Assembly: GCA_031272035.1 (NCBI GenBank)
Contig: JAISUO010000095.1
Coordinates: 1-48,182 of the forward strand
Direction: 5' to 3'
Origin: Synergistaceae bacterium
GTDB taxonomy: Bacteria > Synergistota > Synergistia > Synergistales > Aminobacteriaceae
Length of the DNA stretch: 48,182 bases
Shown here: positions 32,956 to 43,040 of the stretch, piece after piece
How positions within the stretch are numbered: position 1 is the stretch's first letter
Layout: the number at the start of each line of letters is the position of its first letter
Made by a program: the position numbers and the translations under genes
The notes under the pieces: generated by a model
Seen by the model: the letters and a program-made list of their open reading frames with translations, nothing else
The model's database searches: none
Told to the model about the DNA's origin: nothing

Positions 32956-33891
32956 TTGAACCTTGTTCCCGGTGTCACGCGTCTTTTTTCAGTACACGAT
33001 TACGCAATCCGTTATAATCCGGAGGGCGATAACCAGGGGGTAGATCTTTCGGTGGACATTGATATTGCTGCGCTGCAGGCGATTGTAGCGCCCAACACGC
33101 AGGCTCGGGGGGCCTCGTCTCTTTGTCGGCCCGTCTTTTGGGAACGGGCGCTGGAGCTGCTGATAAAATCTTCCCGGGTCGTGATCGTCACGGGGTTTTA
33201 TATCCGTCGAATGCAGGCCTCCGAAACGGACGGGCCGCCCGGCGCCGTTATTTTGGGTCGGGCTTTGGCCTCGGCGGGCAGGGATGTTCTTTTGCTGACC
33301 GACAGCCGGTGTCGCGTGTATCTGGAGGCCTGTTCCCGAAGCGTAGGAGGGCCTGCCGTGATTTGCGCCGACGATGCCGCGGCGGTATCCGCTCCCATGG
33401 ACCTCCTGGTTTTCATCGAGCGCCCGGGGAGAGCCGTCGACGGATGCTATTATAATATGAAGGGAGTGGACATCAGCGATGTGGTGGCTCCCCTGGATGA
33501 TCTGGCAGAATCCGCGTCAGAGCGGGGTATTCCGGTCCTTTCCATTGGCGACGGAGGCAACGAAGCCGGTATGGGAGCGCTTTATGATCCGCTGAAGGCC
33601 CTTCTCCCCGACTTCTCGATCTGTATCTCAAAAGTTCCCTCAAACGTCTGCCTGCCCGTAGATGTCTCGAACTGGGGAGGCTACGCGCTGGCGGCGCTTC
33701 TGTCCGTTTTTTACCATCGCTGGCTGGGGCTCGACGAAAACGAAGAGGACAAAATGTTGCAGGCGCTTCTGAAAGCGGGGGCCGTCGACGGTATTTTGGG
33801 GCTTGCGAATCCTTCGGTGGATGGCATTTCTCTTCCTGAATTGAATGAGGTTTCATTGGCCATAAAAAACTGGTATTTTGGGAGTCTGTAA
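32956..33891 (+). CDS. DUF4392 / D-glutamate cyclase-like domain protein
   Basis: This 311-residue protein matches the DUF4392 family, whose domain forms the C-terminal part of vertebrate D-glutamate cyclase (DGLUCY). Family hallmarks are visible: 'VVIVTGFYI', 'TDGPPGAVILGRALASAG', 'VFIERPGRAVDGCYYNMKGVDIS' region, 'SIGDGGNEAGMG' and 'GGYALAALL'. The bacterial protein is the single domain without the DUF1445 half. If it acts like the cyclase it would convert D-glutamate to 5-oxo-D-proline, but this is an inference. The TTG start lacks a strong ribosome site and follows pfkA by 5 nt, suggesting coupled translation. Confidence 0.8.
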   Translation: MNLVPGVTRLFSVHDYAIRYNPEGDNQGVDLSVDIDIAALQAIVAPNTQARGASSLCRPVFWERALELLIKSSRVVIVTGFYIRRMQASETDGPPGAVILGRALASAGRDVLLLTDSRCRVYLEACSRSVGGPAVICADDAAAVSAPMDLLVFIERPGRAVDGCYYNMKGVDISDVVAPLDDLAESASERGIPVLSIGDGGNEAGMGALYDPLKALLPDFSICISKVPSNVCLPVDVSNWGGYALAALLSVFYHRWLGLDENEEDKMLQALLKAGAVDGILGLANPSVDGISLPELNEVSLAIKNWYFGSL

Positions 33892-33897
33892 GGTATA

Positions 33898-34335
33898 ATG
33901 TCAAAAAAGCGACGGCCATTTTTATTGATAGTTATGCTTTTTGCCGCAGCTTTAGCGTTCCTTTCCTTCTGGGTTATCCGACAGAATAGTACTCGGCCGG
34001 GAGAATCTCTGGAGATTCGTAATGTTGTAGTCAGTACTGAAGTGGATAACAGGCTCCATCTGACAGGCGCTGTTTCGCGGTTTCCCTACGGAACGAGGCA
34101 GGTGTGTCTGCGTTTTGATTACGGAAAAGCCGCGAAGAACAGTACTATCAGGATACACTGGTTTCTGGGAGAGAAACGTGTTCAGTCGGATACTTATGCT
34201 CTTTCGGTCCCGTCGGGTTCGAAAATTTATGGACTGGTGCGGGAAAATGGTCAGCCTTTGCCCAGAGGTTCTTATTCCATAAGTATCATCAGCAACGAGG
34301 AACGTCTCTCCGAGTTCAGATTTGAAATTTATTAG
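33898..34335 (+). CDS. Small membrane-anchored protein of unknown function
   Basis: I do not recognise this 145-residue protein. The start 'MSKKRRPFLLIVMLFAAALA' is a positively charged region and single membrane helix (about 7-27), probably an anchor with the rest outside. The remainder is predicted beta-rich, with 'VVVSTEVDNRLHLTG', 'GTRQVCLRFDYG' and a Ser/Gly turn-rich end, like an Ig-type or carbohydrate-binding sandwich. It follows the DUF4392 gene by 6 nt with TAAGG close to the ATG. The function is unknown. Confidence 0.7.
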   Translation: MSKKRRPFLLIVMLFAAALAFLSFWVIRQNSTRPGESLEIRNVVVSTEVDNRLHLTGAVSRFPYGTRQVCLRFDYGKAAKNSTIRIHWFLGEKRVQSDTYALSVPSGSKIYGLVRENGQPLPRGSYSISIISNEERLSEFRFEIY

Positions 34336-34420
34336 GGCCGCTTTTGCGATCCTGAAGCGTCGCTCCGCCTCTCCCATGCGCGGAGAAACGTGTATTTATA
34401 ATCATGAGGTGAAATGGAAT

Positions 34421-34471
34421 ATGGCTTATATTTTTTCGTACAGGGCGGCATATCGTTATGGTTGCATCTAA
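34421..34471 (+). CDS. Candidate 16-residue leader peptide overlapping rho
   Basis: A 16-codon frame ([16 protein letters not shown]) has a good ribosome site, AGGTGA at 34407-34412, 8 nt before its ATG. It ends at TAA 34469-34471, inside rho, whose ATG at 34458 is in another frame and has a weaker ribosome site. Four of sixteen residues are Tyr. Coupling to rho translation is possible; rho genes elsewhere are autoregulated through their leaders. There is no direct proof it is translated. Confidence 0.4.
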   Translation: MAYIFSYRAAYRYGCI

Positions 34472-36146
34472 AGAAAAGAAGGAGGTCGCGGAACAGACGG
34501 TTCTGACCCGGAAACGAACCCGGACCGTTCGGGAGACGACTGCGGAGACCCCTGCGAGGAGACGAGTGACGGCCAAAACTCCCTCCCCGGATGTCCCTCA
34601 GGAGCCTGCGACGGCGGAAGCTCCTCCGGAGGAAAGCCCCAAAGCGACGCCGAAACCCCGGGGACGACGACCTCGGCTGACGGGGGGAGAGACGCCTCTT
34701 CTGCCTCTGCTCGCGGAGCCCTCGGCGCCGGAGCCTTCGAAGGCGCAGGAAACGGCTCCCCCCGCCTCTCAGGAAACGCCGGAGCCCCCTGCTTCCCAGC
34801 CCGTCGCGACGGAATCCCCTTCTTCGAATCTGCCGGCCCCTGCAGCCGTTCCGGAACCTCCTGCTCCCGCGGTGGAGGTCTATTCTCCTCCCAAACCCAA
34901 GCATTCGTATGGATACCTCGCCGCTCAGACTCTGGTGGACCTGCGAAAAATCGGAAAAGAACTCTCTGTGCCGGGAGCGACGACACTCCGCAAGGACGAT
35001 CTCATTATTTCCGTTCTGAAGGCCCAGGCCGAAAGCATGAACTACAAGTTCGGCGGAGGCACCCTTGAAATTCTGCCCGAGGGGTTCGGTTTCCTTCGAC
35101 CCAAGGGAATGCTGCCCACGGACAATGACGTTTATCTGTCCGTTTCCCAGATCCGACGCTTCGGGCTGCGCAACGGAGACGTGATCTGGGGGCTCATTCG
35201 TCCTCCGCGGGAACAGGAACATTACGAGGCTCTTCTTCGAGTGGAGACGGTGAATTTCTCGGATCCGGAGCATTCCCGGCGTCGGGCCCAGTTCGGGCAG
35301 CTTACGCCCATTTTCCCCAATATCCGCATGAACCTGGAAACGGGGCCCAAGGACCTGGCCACCCGGCTGGTGGATATGTTCGCTCCCATTGGAATGGGGC
35401 AGAGGGCTCTGATCGTCTCGCCTCCGAAAGCGGGAAAAACGACCCTTCTGAAGCGAATCGCCAACGCCATCTCCGTAAACTGCCCCGACGTGATCCTGAT
35501 GGCTCTCCTGATTGACGAGCGCCCCGAAGAAGTCACGGACATCGCGCGATCGGTGGACGGAGAGGTCATCGCCTCCACCTTCGACCGTCCCGCGGACGAA
35601 CACATCCGTGTGGCGAACCTGGCCCTGGAGAAAGCCAAACGTCTGGCCGAGGCAAAACGGGACGTGGTCATTCTGCTGGACTCCATTACGCGCCTGGCGC
35701 GGGCCTCGAACCTGACGGTTCCTCCTTCGGGACGGACCCTGTCAGGCGGTCTGGACCCCTCCGGACTGTATTTCCCCAAGCGGTTTTTCGGCGCGGCCCG
35801 CAACTTCGAAGAGGGCGGCAGTCTGACCATCGTGGGCACGGCGCTGACGGATACGGGCAGCCGCATGGACGACGTCATCTACGAGGAGTTCAAGGGGACC
35901 GGCAACATGGAGCTGCACCTGTCCCGCAAACTGGCGGAGCAGAGAATTTTCCCCGCCATAGACATCACCCGGTCGGGAACCCGAAGAGAGGAGCTCCTGA
36001 TGCCGGAGGACGAACTCGCCCGCCTCTGGGTGCTGCGCAAGCGCATCGTGGGCGTCGACGAGGCCGGAGCTCTGAATCTCATTCTCGATAAACTGCGGCA
36101 GACTCAGAACAATAAGGAATTTTTACTTTCCATTAAGCTGCCCTGA
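34458..36146 (+). CDS. rho: Transcription termination factor Rho
   Basis: Rho is the hexameric RNA helicase that ends transcription at untranslated RNA. The 562-residue protein has a long Pro/Glu/Ala-rich N-terminal extension (about 1-145) not found in E. coli Rho, then the RNA-binding domain ('[17 protein letters not shown]', '[19 protein letters not shown]') and the ATPase with Walker A '[14 protein letters not shown]', 'LIDERPEEV', '[12 protein letters not shown]' and the Q-loop '[13 protein letters not shown]'. Such extensions are disordered RNA-binding regions in several phyla. The ATG has only weak AGGG upstream and overlaps a possible leader peptide. Confidence 0.96.
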   Translation: MVASKEKKEVAEQTVLTRKRTRTVRETTAETPARRRVTAKTPSPDVPQEPATAEAPPEESPKATPKPRGRRPRLTGGETPLLPLLAEPSAPEPSKAQETAPPASQETPEPPASQPVATESPSSNLPAPAAVPEPPAPAVEVYSPPKPKHSYGYLAAQTLVDLRKIGKELSVPGATTLRKDDLIISVLKAQAESMNYKFGGGTLEILPEGFGFLRPKGMLPTDNDVYLSVSQIRRFGLRNGDVIWGLIRPPREQEHYEALLRVETVNFSDPEHSRRRAQFGQLTPIFPNIRMNLETGPKDLATRLVDMFAPIGMGQRALIVSPPKAGKTTLLKRIANAISVNCPDVILMALLIDERPEEVTDIARSVDGEVIASTFDRPADEHIRVANLALEKAKRLAEAKRDVVILLDSITRLARASNLTVPPSGRTLSGGLDPSGLYFPKRFFGAARNFEEGGSLTIVGTALTDTGSRMDDVIYEEFKGTGNMELHLSRKLAEQRIFPAIDITRSGTRREELLMPEDELARLWVLRKRIVGVDEAGALNLILDKLRQTQNNKEFLLSIKLP

Positions 36147-36161
36147 AGAAGGGACGTCCTG

Positions 36162-36202
36162 AAGCGGAATAAACATCTGAATTGGGACAAAAGTCCGCTT
36201 TT
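36162..36202 (+). terminator. Possible weak terminator after rho
   Basis: AAGCGGA (36162-36168) can pair with TCCGCTT (36194-36200) across a 25-nt loop, followed by a short T-run. A smaller GGAC-AAAA-GTCC hairpin competes with it. The long loop makes it a weak candidate. Confidence 0.3.
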
Positions 36203-36254
36203 AATCGGGACGTGACAAAATCAGGGAAATATGAAGGCATAGAACTTCCGACTA

Positions 36255-36263
36255 TGGTATAAT
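36255..36263 (+). promoter_or_regulatory. Extended -10 promoter upstream of the M23 peptidase gene
   Basis: TGGTATAAT gives a perfect TATAAT (36258-36263) with the TG extension; no proper -35 is seen. It lies in the 307-nt gap between rho and the peptidase. The remaining AT-rich leader of about 180 nt to 36453 shows no recognisable riboswitch. Confidence 0.6.
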
Positions 36264-36453
36264 CAGGAAAACGGGAGTTTGCCCTCTGAAAAGCAGATAT
36301 TATTTTTGTGTGAGTTTTTTGGGGCAACAACTGTTGTATGTAATTTTTAATTTGTGTGTAGTTTTAATTTGACTATCTTTAATTTCCAGAAAAAAGATGC
36401 CTGTTGAGGGAATGTGTGTGATAGTCCAGCCTGCATAACCGGGAGGGATGTGT

Positions 36454-38115
36454 TTGAAAACATCCGGACGGAAGCGAGTCTCCGTCGACGAGAAGAGAAT
36501 GAGCGTCAAAGAGTTTCGATGGGGATTTTGCTTGTTGATAGTTTTGATGTTTGGATTGTCGGTTTTCCTGATGGTATCGGCGGGAAGCCGTTTTTCCGAA
36601 GCCGCCTGGGGAATTTTGCCAATCGACGGCAGCGATGATATTTCAGCGGACGGTTTTATGGCCGTTGACCTGAGCGACACGGTGGAGCAGGATACGAATC
36701 CGTTCGCGATGGTGGCGTCGATGAGAGGCGCGGCGTTTGCGTTTCAGCGCCCTGCCGACGACGGGGAATTTCTTCCGGGCGAGGGGGAAACAGGGACCCC
36801 GGAGTTCTTTCGACGTTCGCTTCCCTCGGAGGTGAACGCGGGGGCCAATCTGCCCGCAGCGGAGAAGATCGAATCGGATTTGAAATTGCCTTCCGCCGCA
36901 ACAAAAATGACGTCCATCCCGCTTCCTTCGCCGTTCAGCGAACCAGTGGGAGATTTCGGGCCTCTGCCCCGGGATCTTTCGGATTTTGAGTCCATCGTTC
37001 TGAATACCACTGAAGATGGTTTACGCCTTCCGGACGATTCTCTGGGAGATCTTCCTTCCATGGATCTTCCGGACGAAGATATCATTCTGGCGCAGGTGGG
37101 GCCTCACTGGAAGGAGCACGTGGTCAAAACCGGAGAAACGCTGTCGGACATTGCGCTTTTGTACGGCGGGGTCACGACGCAGGATATTCTCAGAGCCAAT
37201 GGTCTGAAAGACGCCAACCGCCTTACGGCCCAGCAGATTCTTCTCATTCCGGACGATGCCGGATACATTGAAGATACGCTGGAAGAGGTGCGCATTCGGC
37301 AGTCCCGGGTGGCGGCGCTTCGGGAACAGGTGGTTCCCCTGAAGGTGGCCGCCTACGTGGTGACGGCGGGGGACAACCTCTGGTCCATCGCCAACTCTCA
37401 TGATCTGGAACTGGATACGCTCATCGGGAGCAACACGTTCAGGGAATCCACCGTTCTGAAGCCGGGCATGGTGCTGAGAATCCCCAATCAGGATGGTATT
37501 TTTTACAAACTGAAAAAAGGGGACACAATGGACAGCCTCGTCAGAAAATACCAGGTGTCCCTCAGCAAGATCAAAAAGGTAAATCCGACGGTGGACGTGG
37601 TTTCTCTGAAGGCAGGGGACGAAATTTTCCTGCCGGGAGCCCGGCCGGAGGCCATTGTCGAGGCGAAGAAAGCCGATACGCCCGGAAAGAAAACCGCTTC
37701 CCCGGCCGCGACGGTTCAAAATAAGGGAGCCCGTCTCTACCGGTGGCCGGTTATGGGAAAGATCAACAGCCCCTTCGGATGGCGCCGTCATCCCATCACG
37801 AAGCGGAAGGACTTCCACACGGGGCTGGACATCAAGGCCAACCGGGATACGGTGATTCGATGCGCCCGGGACGGCAGGGTGGCTTACTCCGGATGGATGG
37901 GAGGCTACGGTAAGGTCGTTGTTGTGGAGCACGCCAACGGTCAGTCCACTCTGTACGCCCATTGCAATTCCCTTCTGGTGCAGAAGGGGGAGAAGGTCTC
38001 CGTTGGGCAGAATATCGCCAGAGTGGGTACCACGGGCCGGACGACCGGACCTCACCTCCACTTTGAAGTGCGCCTGGGCAACAGGGCCGAAAATCCGCTC
38101 AAGTATCTGAGGTAA
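36454..38115 (+). CDS. LysM / M23 family peptidoglycan endopeptidase
   Basis: This 553-residue envelope protein cuts peptide cross-links in peptidoglycan, or activates amidases if inactive. It has a membrane helix near 27-47, an acidic, Pro-rich stretch, three LysM motifs ('HVVKTGETLSDIALLYGG', 'YVVTAGDNLWSIANS', 'YKLKKGDTMDSLVRKYQVS') and an M23 domain at the end. The zinc ligands are visible in 'HTGLD' and 'HLHFEV', so it should be active. The TTG at 36454 is preferred: GGGAGG (36441-36446) touches the ATG at 36448 and is properly spaced only for the TTG. It stands alone with its own promoter and terminator. Confidence 0.92.
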   Translation: MKTSGRKRVSVDEKRMSVKEFRWGFCLLIVLMFGLSVFLMVSAGSRFSEAAWGILPIDGSDDISADGFMAVDLSDTVEQDTNPFAMVASMRGAAFAFQRPADDGEFLPGEGETGTPEFFRRSLPSEVNAGANLPAAEKIESDLKLPSAATKMTSIPLPSPFSEPVGDFGPLPRDLSDFESIVLNTTEDGLRLPDDSLGDLPSMDLPDEDIILAQVGPHWKEHVVKTGETLSDIALLYGGVTTQDILRANGLKDANRLTAQQILLIPDDAGYIEDTLEEVRIRQSRVAALREQVVPLKVAAYVVTAGDNLWSIANSHDLELDTLIGSNTFRESTVLKPGMVLRIPNQDGIFYKLKKGDTMDSLVRKYQVSLSKIKKVNPTVDVVSLKAGDEIFLPGARPEAIVEAKKADTPGKKTASPAATVQNKGARLYRWPVMGKINSPFGWRRHPITKRKDFHTGLDIKANRDTVIRCARDGRVAYSGWMGGYGKVVVVEHANGQSTLYAHCNSLLVQKGEKVSVGQNIARVGTTGRTTGPHLHFEVRLGNRAENPLKYLR

Positions 38116-38253
38116 AATCCCGCAGAAATTTGGGAAGATTTTTGGGAGATTGACAATCGGGGAAATTGGCTTCTTGACGAAGTGAGCCCTGAACGGTTAG
38201 AATATCTTAAATAGAATATTTCAAAACGCAGAATGTGATTTTTCAAGAATAGC

Positions 38254-38294
38254 ACCGGACTGGAATTTTTTTTTTCTGGTCCGGTTTTTGTTTT
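38254..38294 (+). terminator. Intrinsic terminator upstream of pyrG
   Basis: A 12-bp stem (38254-38265 with 38274-38285, core ACCGGAC/GTCCGGT plus wobble pairs) has an all-T 8-nt loop and is followed by TTTT-G-TTTT. It ends the M23 peptidase transcript about 140 nt after its stop. Confidence 0.85.
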
Positions 38295-38317
38295 GTGTAC
38301 GAGTATGATTTAATCGG

Positions 38318-38345
38318 TTTTTATGTTTCAGTTTTTTATGTTTAG
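38318..38345. repeat. 14-bp imperfect tandem repeat upstream of pyrG
   Basis: TTTTTATGTTTCAG (38318-38331) and TTTTTTATGTTTAG (38332-38345) are tandem near-copies. A third partial TTTATG follows and runs into the pyrG ribosome site. No promoter is recognisable nearby. Confidence 0.6.
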
Positions 38346-39974
<1,629 letters not shown>

Positions 39975-39981
39975 TAAAATA

Positions 39982-40008
39982 CGCAGGGCGACCTTTGCGC
40001 GTGTTTTT
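39982..40008 (+). terminator. Probable terminator after pyrG
   Basis: CGCAGG (39982-39987) pairs with CC and TGCG (to 39999) with a 2-nt bulge around a GCGA loop. CGTG and then five T follow. It is of moderate quality. Confidence 0.4.
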
Positions 40009-40077
40009 GCCTCGTATCCGCGATGGGGTTTCTGGAGGGTTTTCAGGAGAGTTTTCATGAGAACGGAGGGATGAAGT

Positions 40078-41208
40078 TTGGAAAAAGTAAGGATTATAAA
40101 GAAGCAGGTGTTGAGTTCACTCTTTGTGCTGGTATTCCTGCTTTGCGGCGGAGTTGCCAATGCCGCCGAAAACGAGGGCAAATCTTCTTCCATGCAGATG
40201 ATGGAACGCGTGGAGATGGTGGTCTACGGAGAAGCGGGCAAGGGAGGACTCATCGACCGTCTGAACACGCTGGAGAAGGAGCTTTTTGGACGAAGCCTGC
40301 CGGGGAGCATCTCCGAACGGCATACGGCGATTCTCAATTTTCTTGAGGTCGGGACGGCGGATCAGCCCTCCATGCTTTTCAAGCTGGGCGTGGCCGAGTG
40401 GATCGTCCGGCAGGCCATACAGCCCGATGGATCCGCTCTGAAGCGGGTGGAGAGTCTGGAAAAAGAGCTGGACGGCGAAATGCAGTATGGAAAACCTGTA
40501 GCCATGCGTGTTGAGCGGATTCTTGCCACCCTGGTGGCCGATCCTGTAACTTTTCAGGAGGCTATCCTGCCCACAGCCACGGTGCTGAAGGCAAAATTCC
40601 TTGAGGAGCTCGGGCCGGCCACCTCCAAAAAAGGAGATTCGGTGAAACTTGTGCTGGCGGACGATCTTTTTGTGGATAAAATACTGGTCGCTCCCAGGGG
40701 CAGCTTCATCGACACCCGGGTTCGGGAGGTGAAACAGCCTCGGGCTTTTGGGGTTCCCGGTCAGGTTCTTCTGGAATTTCGCTCCCTGGTTCCGCTGGGG
40801 CCGCAGCAACCGCCTGTGACCGTGGGAGACGCCTCCAAAAAAGCCACTGAAGAGGCTCAGAAGGGTAAGGACAAGGGAGAGAGCGGCATCATCGGCGCGG
40901 CCGGAGCCAGCATTGGCGGAGCGGTTCTGTTGGGGCCCGTGGGGCTCATCGGAGGAGCTCTCGTTCGAGGTAACGCCGTCAAAATTCCGGAGGGATCCGT
41001 TACCTTCGTAGAGACCTCCGGCGACGTCCGAATTTCCGGCTGGCCGGTTCCGGAAAGTCTCCACATCGACCCGAACGCCACCATCAAAGAGGGCGTCGTG
41101 CCGACCACCACCACAACCACCACCATTACCACAACAACCACCACTCACGGCACGGGGACAGGCGGCAGGGAGACCATCGAACTGCCTCCCGAGCAGAAGA
41201 TCAACTGA
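40078..41208 (+). CDS. Exported protein of unknown function with Thr-rich tail
   Basis: I do not recognise this 376-residue protein. The start 'MEKVRIIKKQVLSSLFVLVF' with 'GGVANA' at about 28-33 is a signal peptide. A helical part (about 35-170) is followed by a small beta domain with 'VKLVLADDLFVDKILVAPRG', then a Gly-rich hydrophobic stretch (about 265-300, 'GASIGGAVLLGPVGLIGGAL') like a glycine zipper, and a low-complexity Thr tract before the end. The TTG start is required: GGAGGG (40065-40070) leads an ATG at 40071 that is out of frame. It heads a run of envelope genes ending in lptD and may act in the same compartment. Confidence 0.75.
   Translation: MEKVRIIKKQVLSSLFVLVFLLCGGVANAAENEGKSSSMQMMERVEMVVYGEAGKGGLIDRLNTLEKELFGRSLPGSISERHTAILNFLEVGTADQPSMLFKLGVAEWIVRQAIQPDGSALKRVESLEKELDGEMQYGKPVAMRVERILATLVADPVTFQEAILPTATVLKAKFLEELGPATSKKGDSVKLVLADDLFVDKILVAPRGSFIDTRVREVKQPRAFGVPGQVLLEFRSLVPLGPQQPPVTVGDASKKATEEAQKGKDKGESGIIGAAGASIGGAVLLGPVGLIGGALVRGNAVKIPEGSVTFVETSGDVRISGWPVPESLHIDPNATIKEGVVPTTTTTTTITTTTTTHGTGTGGRETIELPPEQKIN
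41102..41145. repeat. ACC/ACA trinucleotide-rich tract (poly-Thr)
   Basis: A run of ACC, ACA and ATT codons encodes about fourteen Thr with one Ile near the end of the preceding protein. It looks like an expandable triplet tract of the kind used as flexible, possibly glycosylated linkers. Confidence 0.7.
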
Positions 41209-41210
41209 GC

Positions 41211-42446
41211 GTGGTTCGAGTGAAAAACAGGACGCCGGCGCGAAAATTTTCGTTACTCTGTTTAAGCGCGTTTCCGCTCCTGCTTTTTTCTCTGTGGAGC
41301 TTCTCCGTGGCTTTTGCCGGCCCCCTGGAGGACACCGTACGGATTCTGGAGCGGGAAACCTCGTTCCACTGGGGGCGCGACTGCCTGGTGTGGATCGTCC
41401 ATTACCCGGAGGATCTGGTGGACCCCTGGGTGGACGCCGAGGCGGGCCGGGCCGGCATGTCGGAGGCCGAGCGGCGGGCCTACAGGGAGAGTTTTATGTC
41501 CGATATTTCCATGGGGAAGGCGGAGGCGTTCCTGTTCACCGTTTACGCTTTTGGTCCCCGCCCCCTCAGCTTTGCCCCCTTTTCCGAAAAGGTGGCTCTG
41601 GTGACCTCCGAGGGGAAACGCTTCAAACCTGTGCGTTATGACCGTTTTTTGGATCAGCCCGTGTCCGGCATCGCTCAGGGGCTGGTTTTTTTCCCGAAGC
41701 AGAAAGGTGAGGAATATGCCCTTGCGGTGCAGGGAATGGGGGTCTACGACGAGCGCCTTTTCGCCTTTGGAAGCCATCCTTCCCAGCCTTACGGCTCTCC
41801 CGCGGCCGGTGAGGCGGAGCCCGAAGTCGTGGTAGTGGAGCTTCCGCGGGCGAAGGACGGAAACAGGGCAAACGGCGGTTCCAAAGAGTCTGGAGTAAAA
41901 AAGGCGCCGCCCGAGAAAAATTCGGTCCGGAAGGCCGGTCTCCCCGACGCCCCCAAAGTCATCGAACGGCCTCAGCCGGCGCCGCCTCTGGTGACCCGTC
42001 CAAACGTTCCTGAAATTGTCATCTCCGAGCCGGAACCCCAGAGCATGGCCGATTTTATCGCGTCCGTGCGCGGGGAGGAAAAAGGCCTGAGCAGCGCCGA
42101 CGAAACGGGAGCTCCCCGGGAAGATGAAAATAAGGATAACGTCTACGTCTCCAGAGAAAAAACGATTCGCTCCTTCCTGGATCTCTGGATGAAGGGCGAC
42201 TCCGACGGAATGTACGCGATGCTGTCCTCTTCTTCAAGGGAGAGCTATTCTCCGGAGGCCTTCGGAGAGGAGATGCGGAAGGGCGCGGATTTTCGCGCGG
42301 CGCTGAGGGATGGCTACAGCATAAACTGGACGGGGCCCGACCGCGCGAAAATCACGGCGGTTAAGCGCCTGCTCGTGATTCGAACGCTGGCCGTGCGGAC
42401 GCTGGGAGTTCTGCGGGAGGGGTCGGCCTGGAAGATCGTATGGTAA
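41211..42446 (+). CDS. Exported protein of unknown function
   Basis: I do not recognise this 411-residue protein. A signal peptide (hydrophobic at about 14-34, ending 'SVAFA') is clear. The first domain (about 38-200) has 'FHWGRDCLVWIVHYPEDL' and 'FLFTVYAFGPRPLSFAPFSEKVAL' region. A Pro/Glu/Lys-rich linker (about 200-290) follows, and a C-terminal domain (about 305-411) with 'VSREKTIRSFLDLWMKGDSDGMY' region resembles NTF2-like or similar small folds. The GTG at 41211 follows the previous stop by 2 nt; an in-frame GTG at 41220 is an alternative. Placed before lptC, it may be a periplasmic or outer-membrane factor. Confidence 0.72.
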   Translation: MVRVKNRTPARKFSLLCLSAFPLLLFSLWSFSVAFAGPLEDTVRILERETSFHWGRDCLVWIVHYPEDLVDPWVDAEAGRAGMSEAERRAYRESFMSDISMGKAEAFLFTVYAFGPRPLSFAPFSEKVALVTSEGKRFKPVRYDRFLDQPVSGIAQGLVFFPKQKGEEYALAVQGMGVYDERLFAFGSHPSQPYGSPAAGEAEPEVVVVELPRAKDGNRANGGSKESGVKKAPPEKNSVRKAGLPDAPKVIERPQPAPPLVTRPNVPEIVISEPEPQSMADFIASVRGEEKGLSSADETGAPREDENKDNVYVSREKTIRSFLDLWMKGDSDGMYAMLSSSSRESYSPEAFGEEMRKGADFRAALRDGYSINWTGPDRAKITAVKRLLVIRTLAVRTLGVLREGSAWKIVW

Positions 42447-42491
42447 GGCGGAGCGGCCTGAACGCAAAAAATATAAGTAAAACATAAAAAT

Positions 42492-43040
42492 ATGAAGGTA
42501 AAAAAAACTCATTTTTATCTGCTGCTGTTCCTTTTGGGGGCAGGGCTGATGATTCAATACGCCTGGCGCGATTTTCACCTGGACGTGGCCCTTTTGGGGC
42601 TGGAGACGGGGCTGCCGGAGATCGTGCTGGAGAACCTGGAGTTTGAACGGGAAATCTCCGGAGACCTTTGGCGGGTGCGGGTTCCTTTCGCCCGACGAAG
42701 CGACGGGGTGGTCAGCGCGTCTTCCATCGACATTCTGCGTCAGATGCCGGACGGCAGAGAATGGTACTTCAAAAGCGGGCGGGGCGTTTTTCGCGAGGCC
42801 TCCCGGAAGGCGGAACTGTACTCCCTTCTGGGGACGCTGGAGGGAGGAACGCGGGTGTGGAACCTGGAGAGTCCCTTTCTCTCCTGGTCGGAAGGAACCA
42901 ACGAGTTTCTCTTTTCCGGGGGGTTTACGATCTACGATGCGGAATTTATACTGAAAGCCGATACAGCGAGTATCGACAGCAGCGGCATCGTATTGCTGGA
43001 CAGGGGAGGCACGATCCGGTGGACACAAAATGGAAAATGA
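42492..43040 (+). CDS. lptC: LPS export protein LptC-like
   Basis: LptC is the membrane-anchored periplasmic bridge that passes LPS from LptBFG to LptA. The 182-residue protein has one N-terminal helix (about 6-24) and a beta-rich periplasmic domain with repeating patterns such as 'GVVSASSIDILRQMPDGREW' and 'LFSGGFTIYDAEFILKADTASIDSS' region, as expected for the LptC/OstA jellyroll. Its sequence is weakly conserved; the assignment leans on position directly before lptD. No good Shine-Dalgarno precedes the ATG, only an A-rich leader. It overlaps lptD. Confidence 0.78.
   Translation: MKVKKTHFYLLLFLLGAGLMIQYAWRDFHLDVALLGLETGLPEIVLENLEFEREISGDLWRVRVPFARRSDGVVSASSIDILRQMPDGREWYFKSGRGVFREASRKAELYSLLGTLEGGTRVWNLESPFLSWSEGTNEFLFSGGFTIYDAEFILKADTASIDSSGIVLLDRGGTIRWTQNGK

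Noticed and set aside
33894-33899. Perfect TATAAT at the start of the small membrane protein gene
   Set aside because: It overlaps the ATG itself, has no -35, and lies between closely spaced co-directional genes, so it is unlikely to be that gene's promoter.
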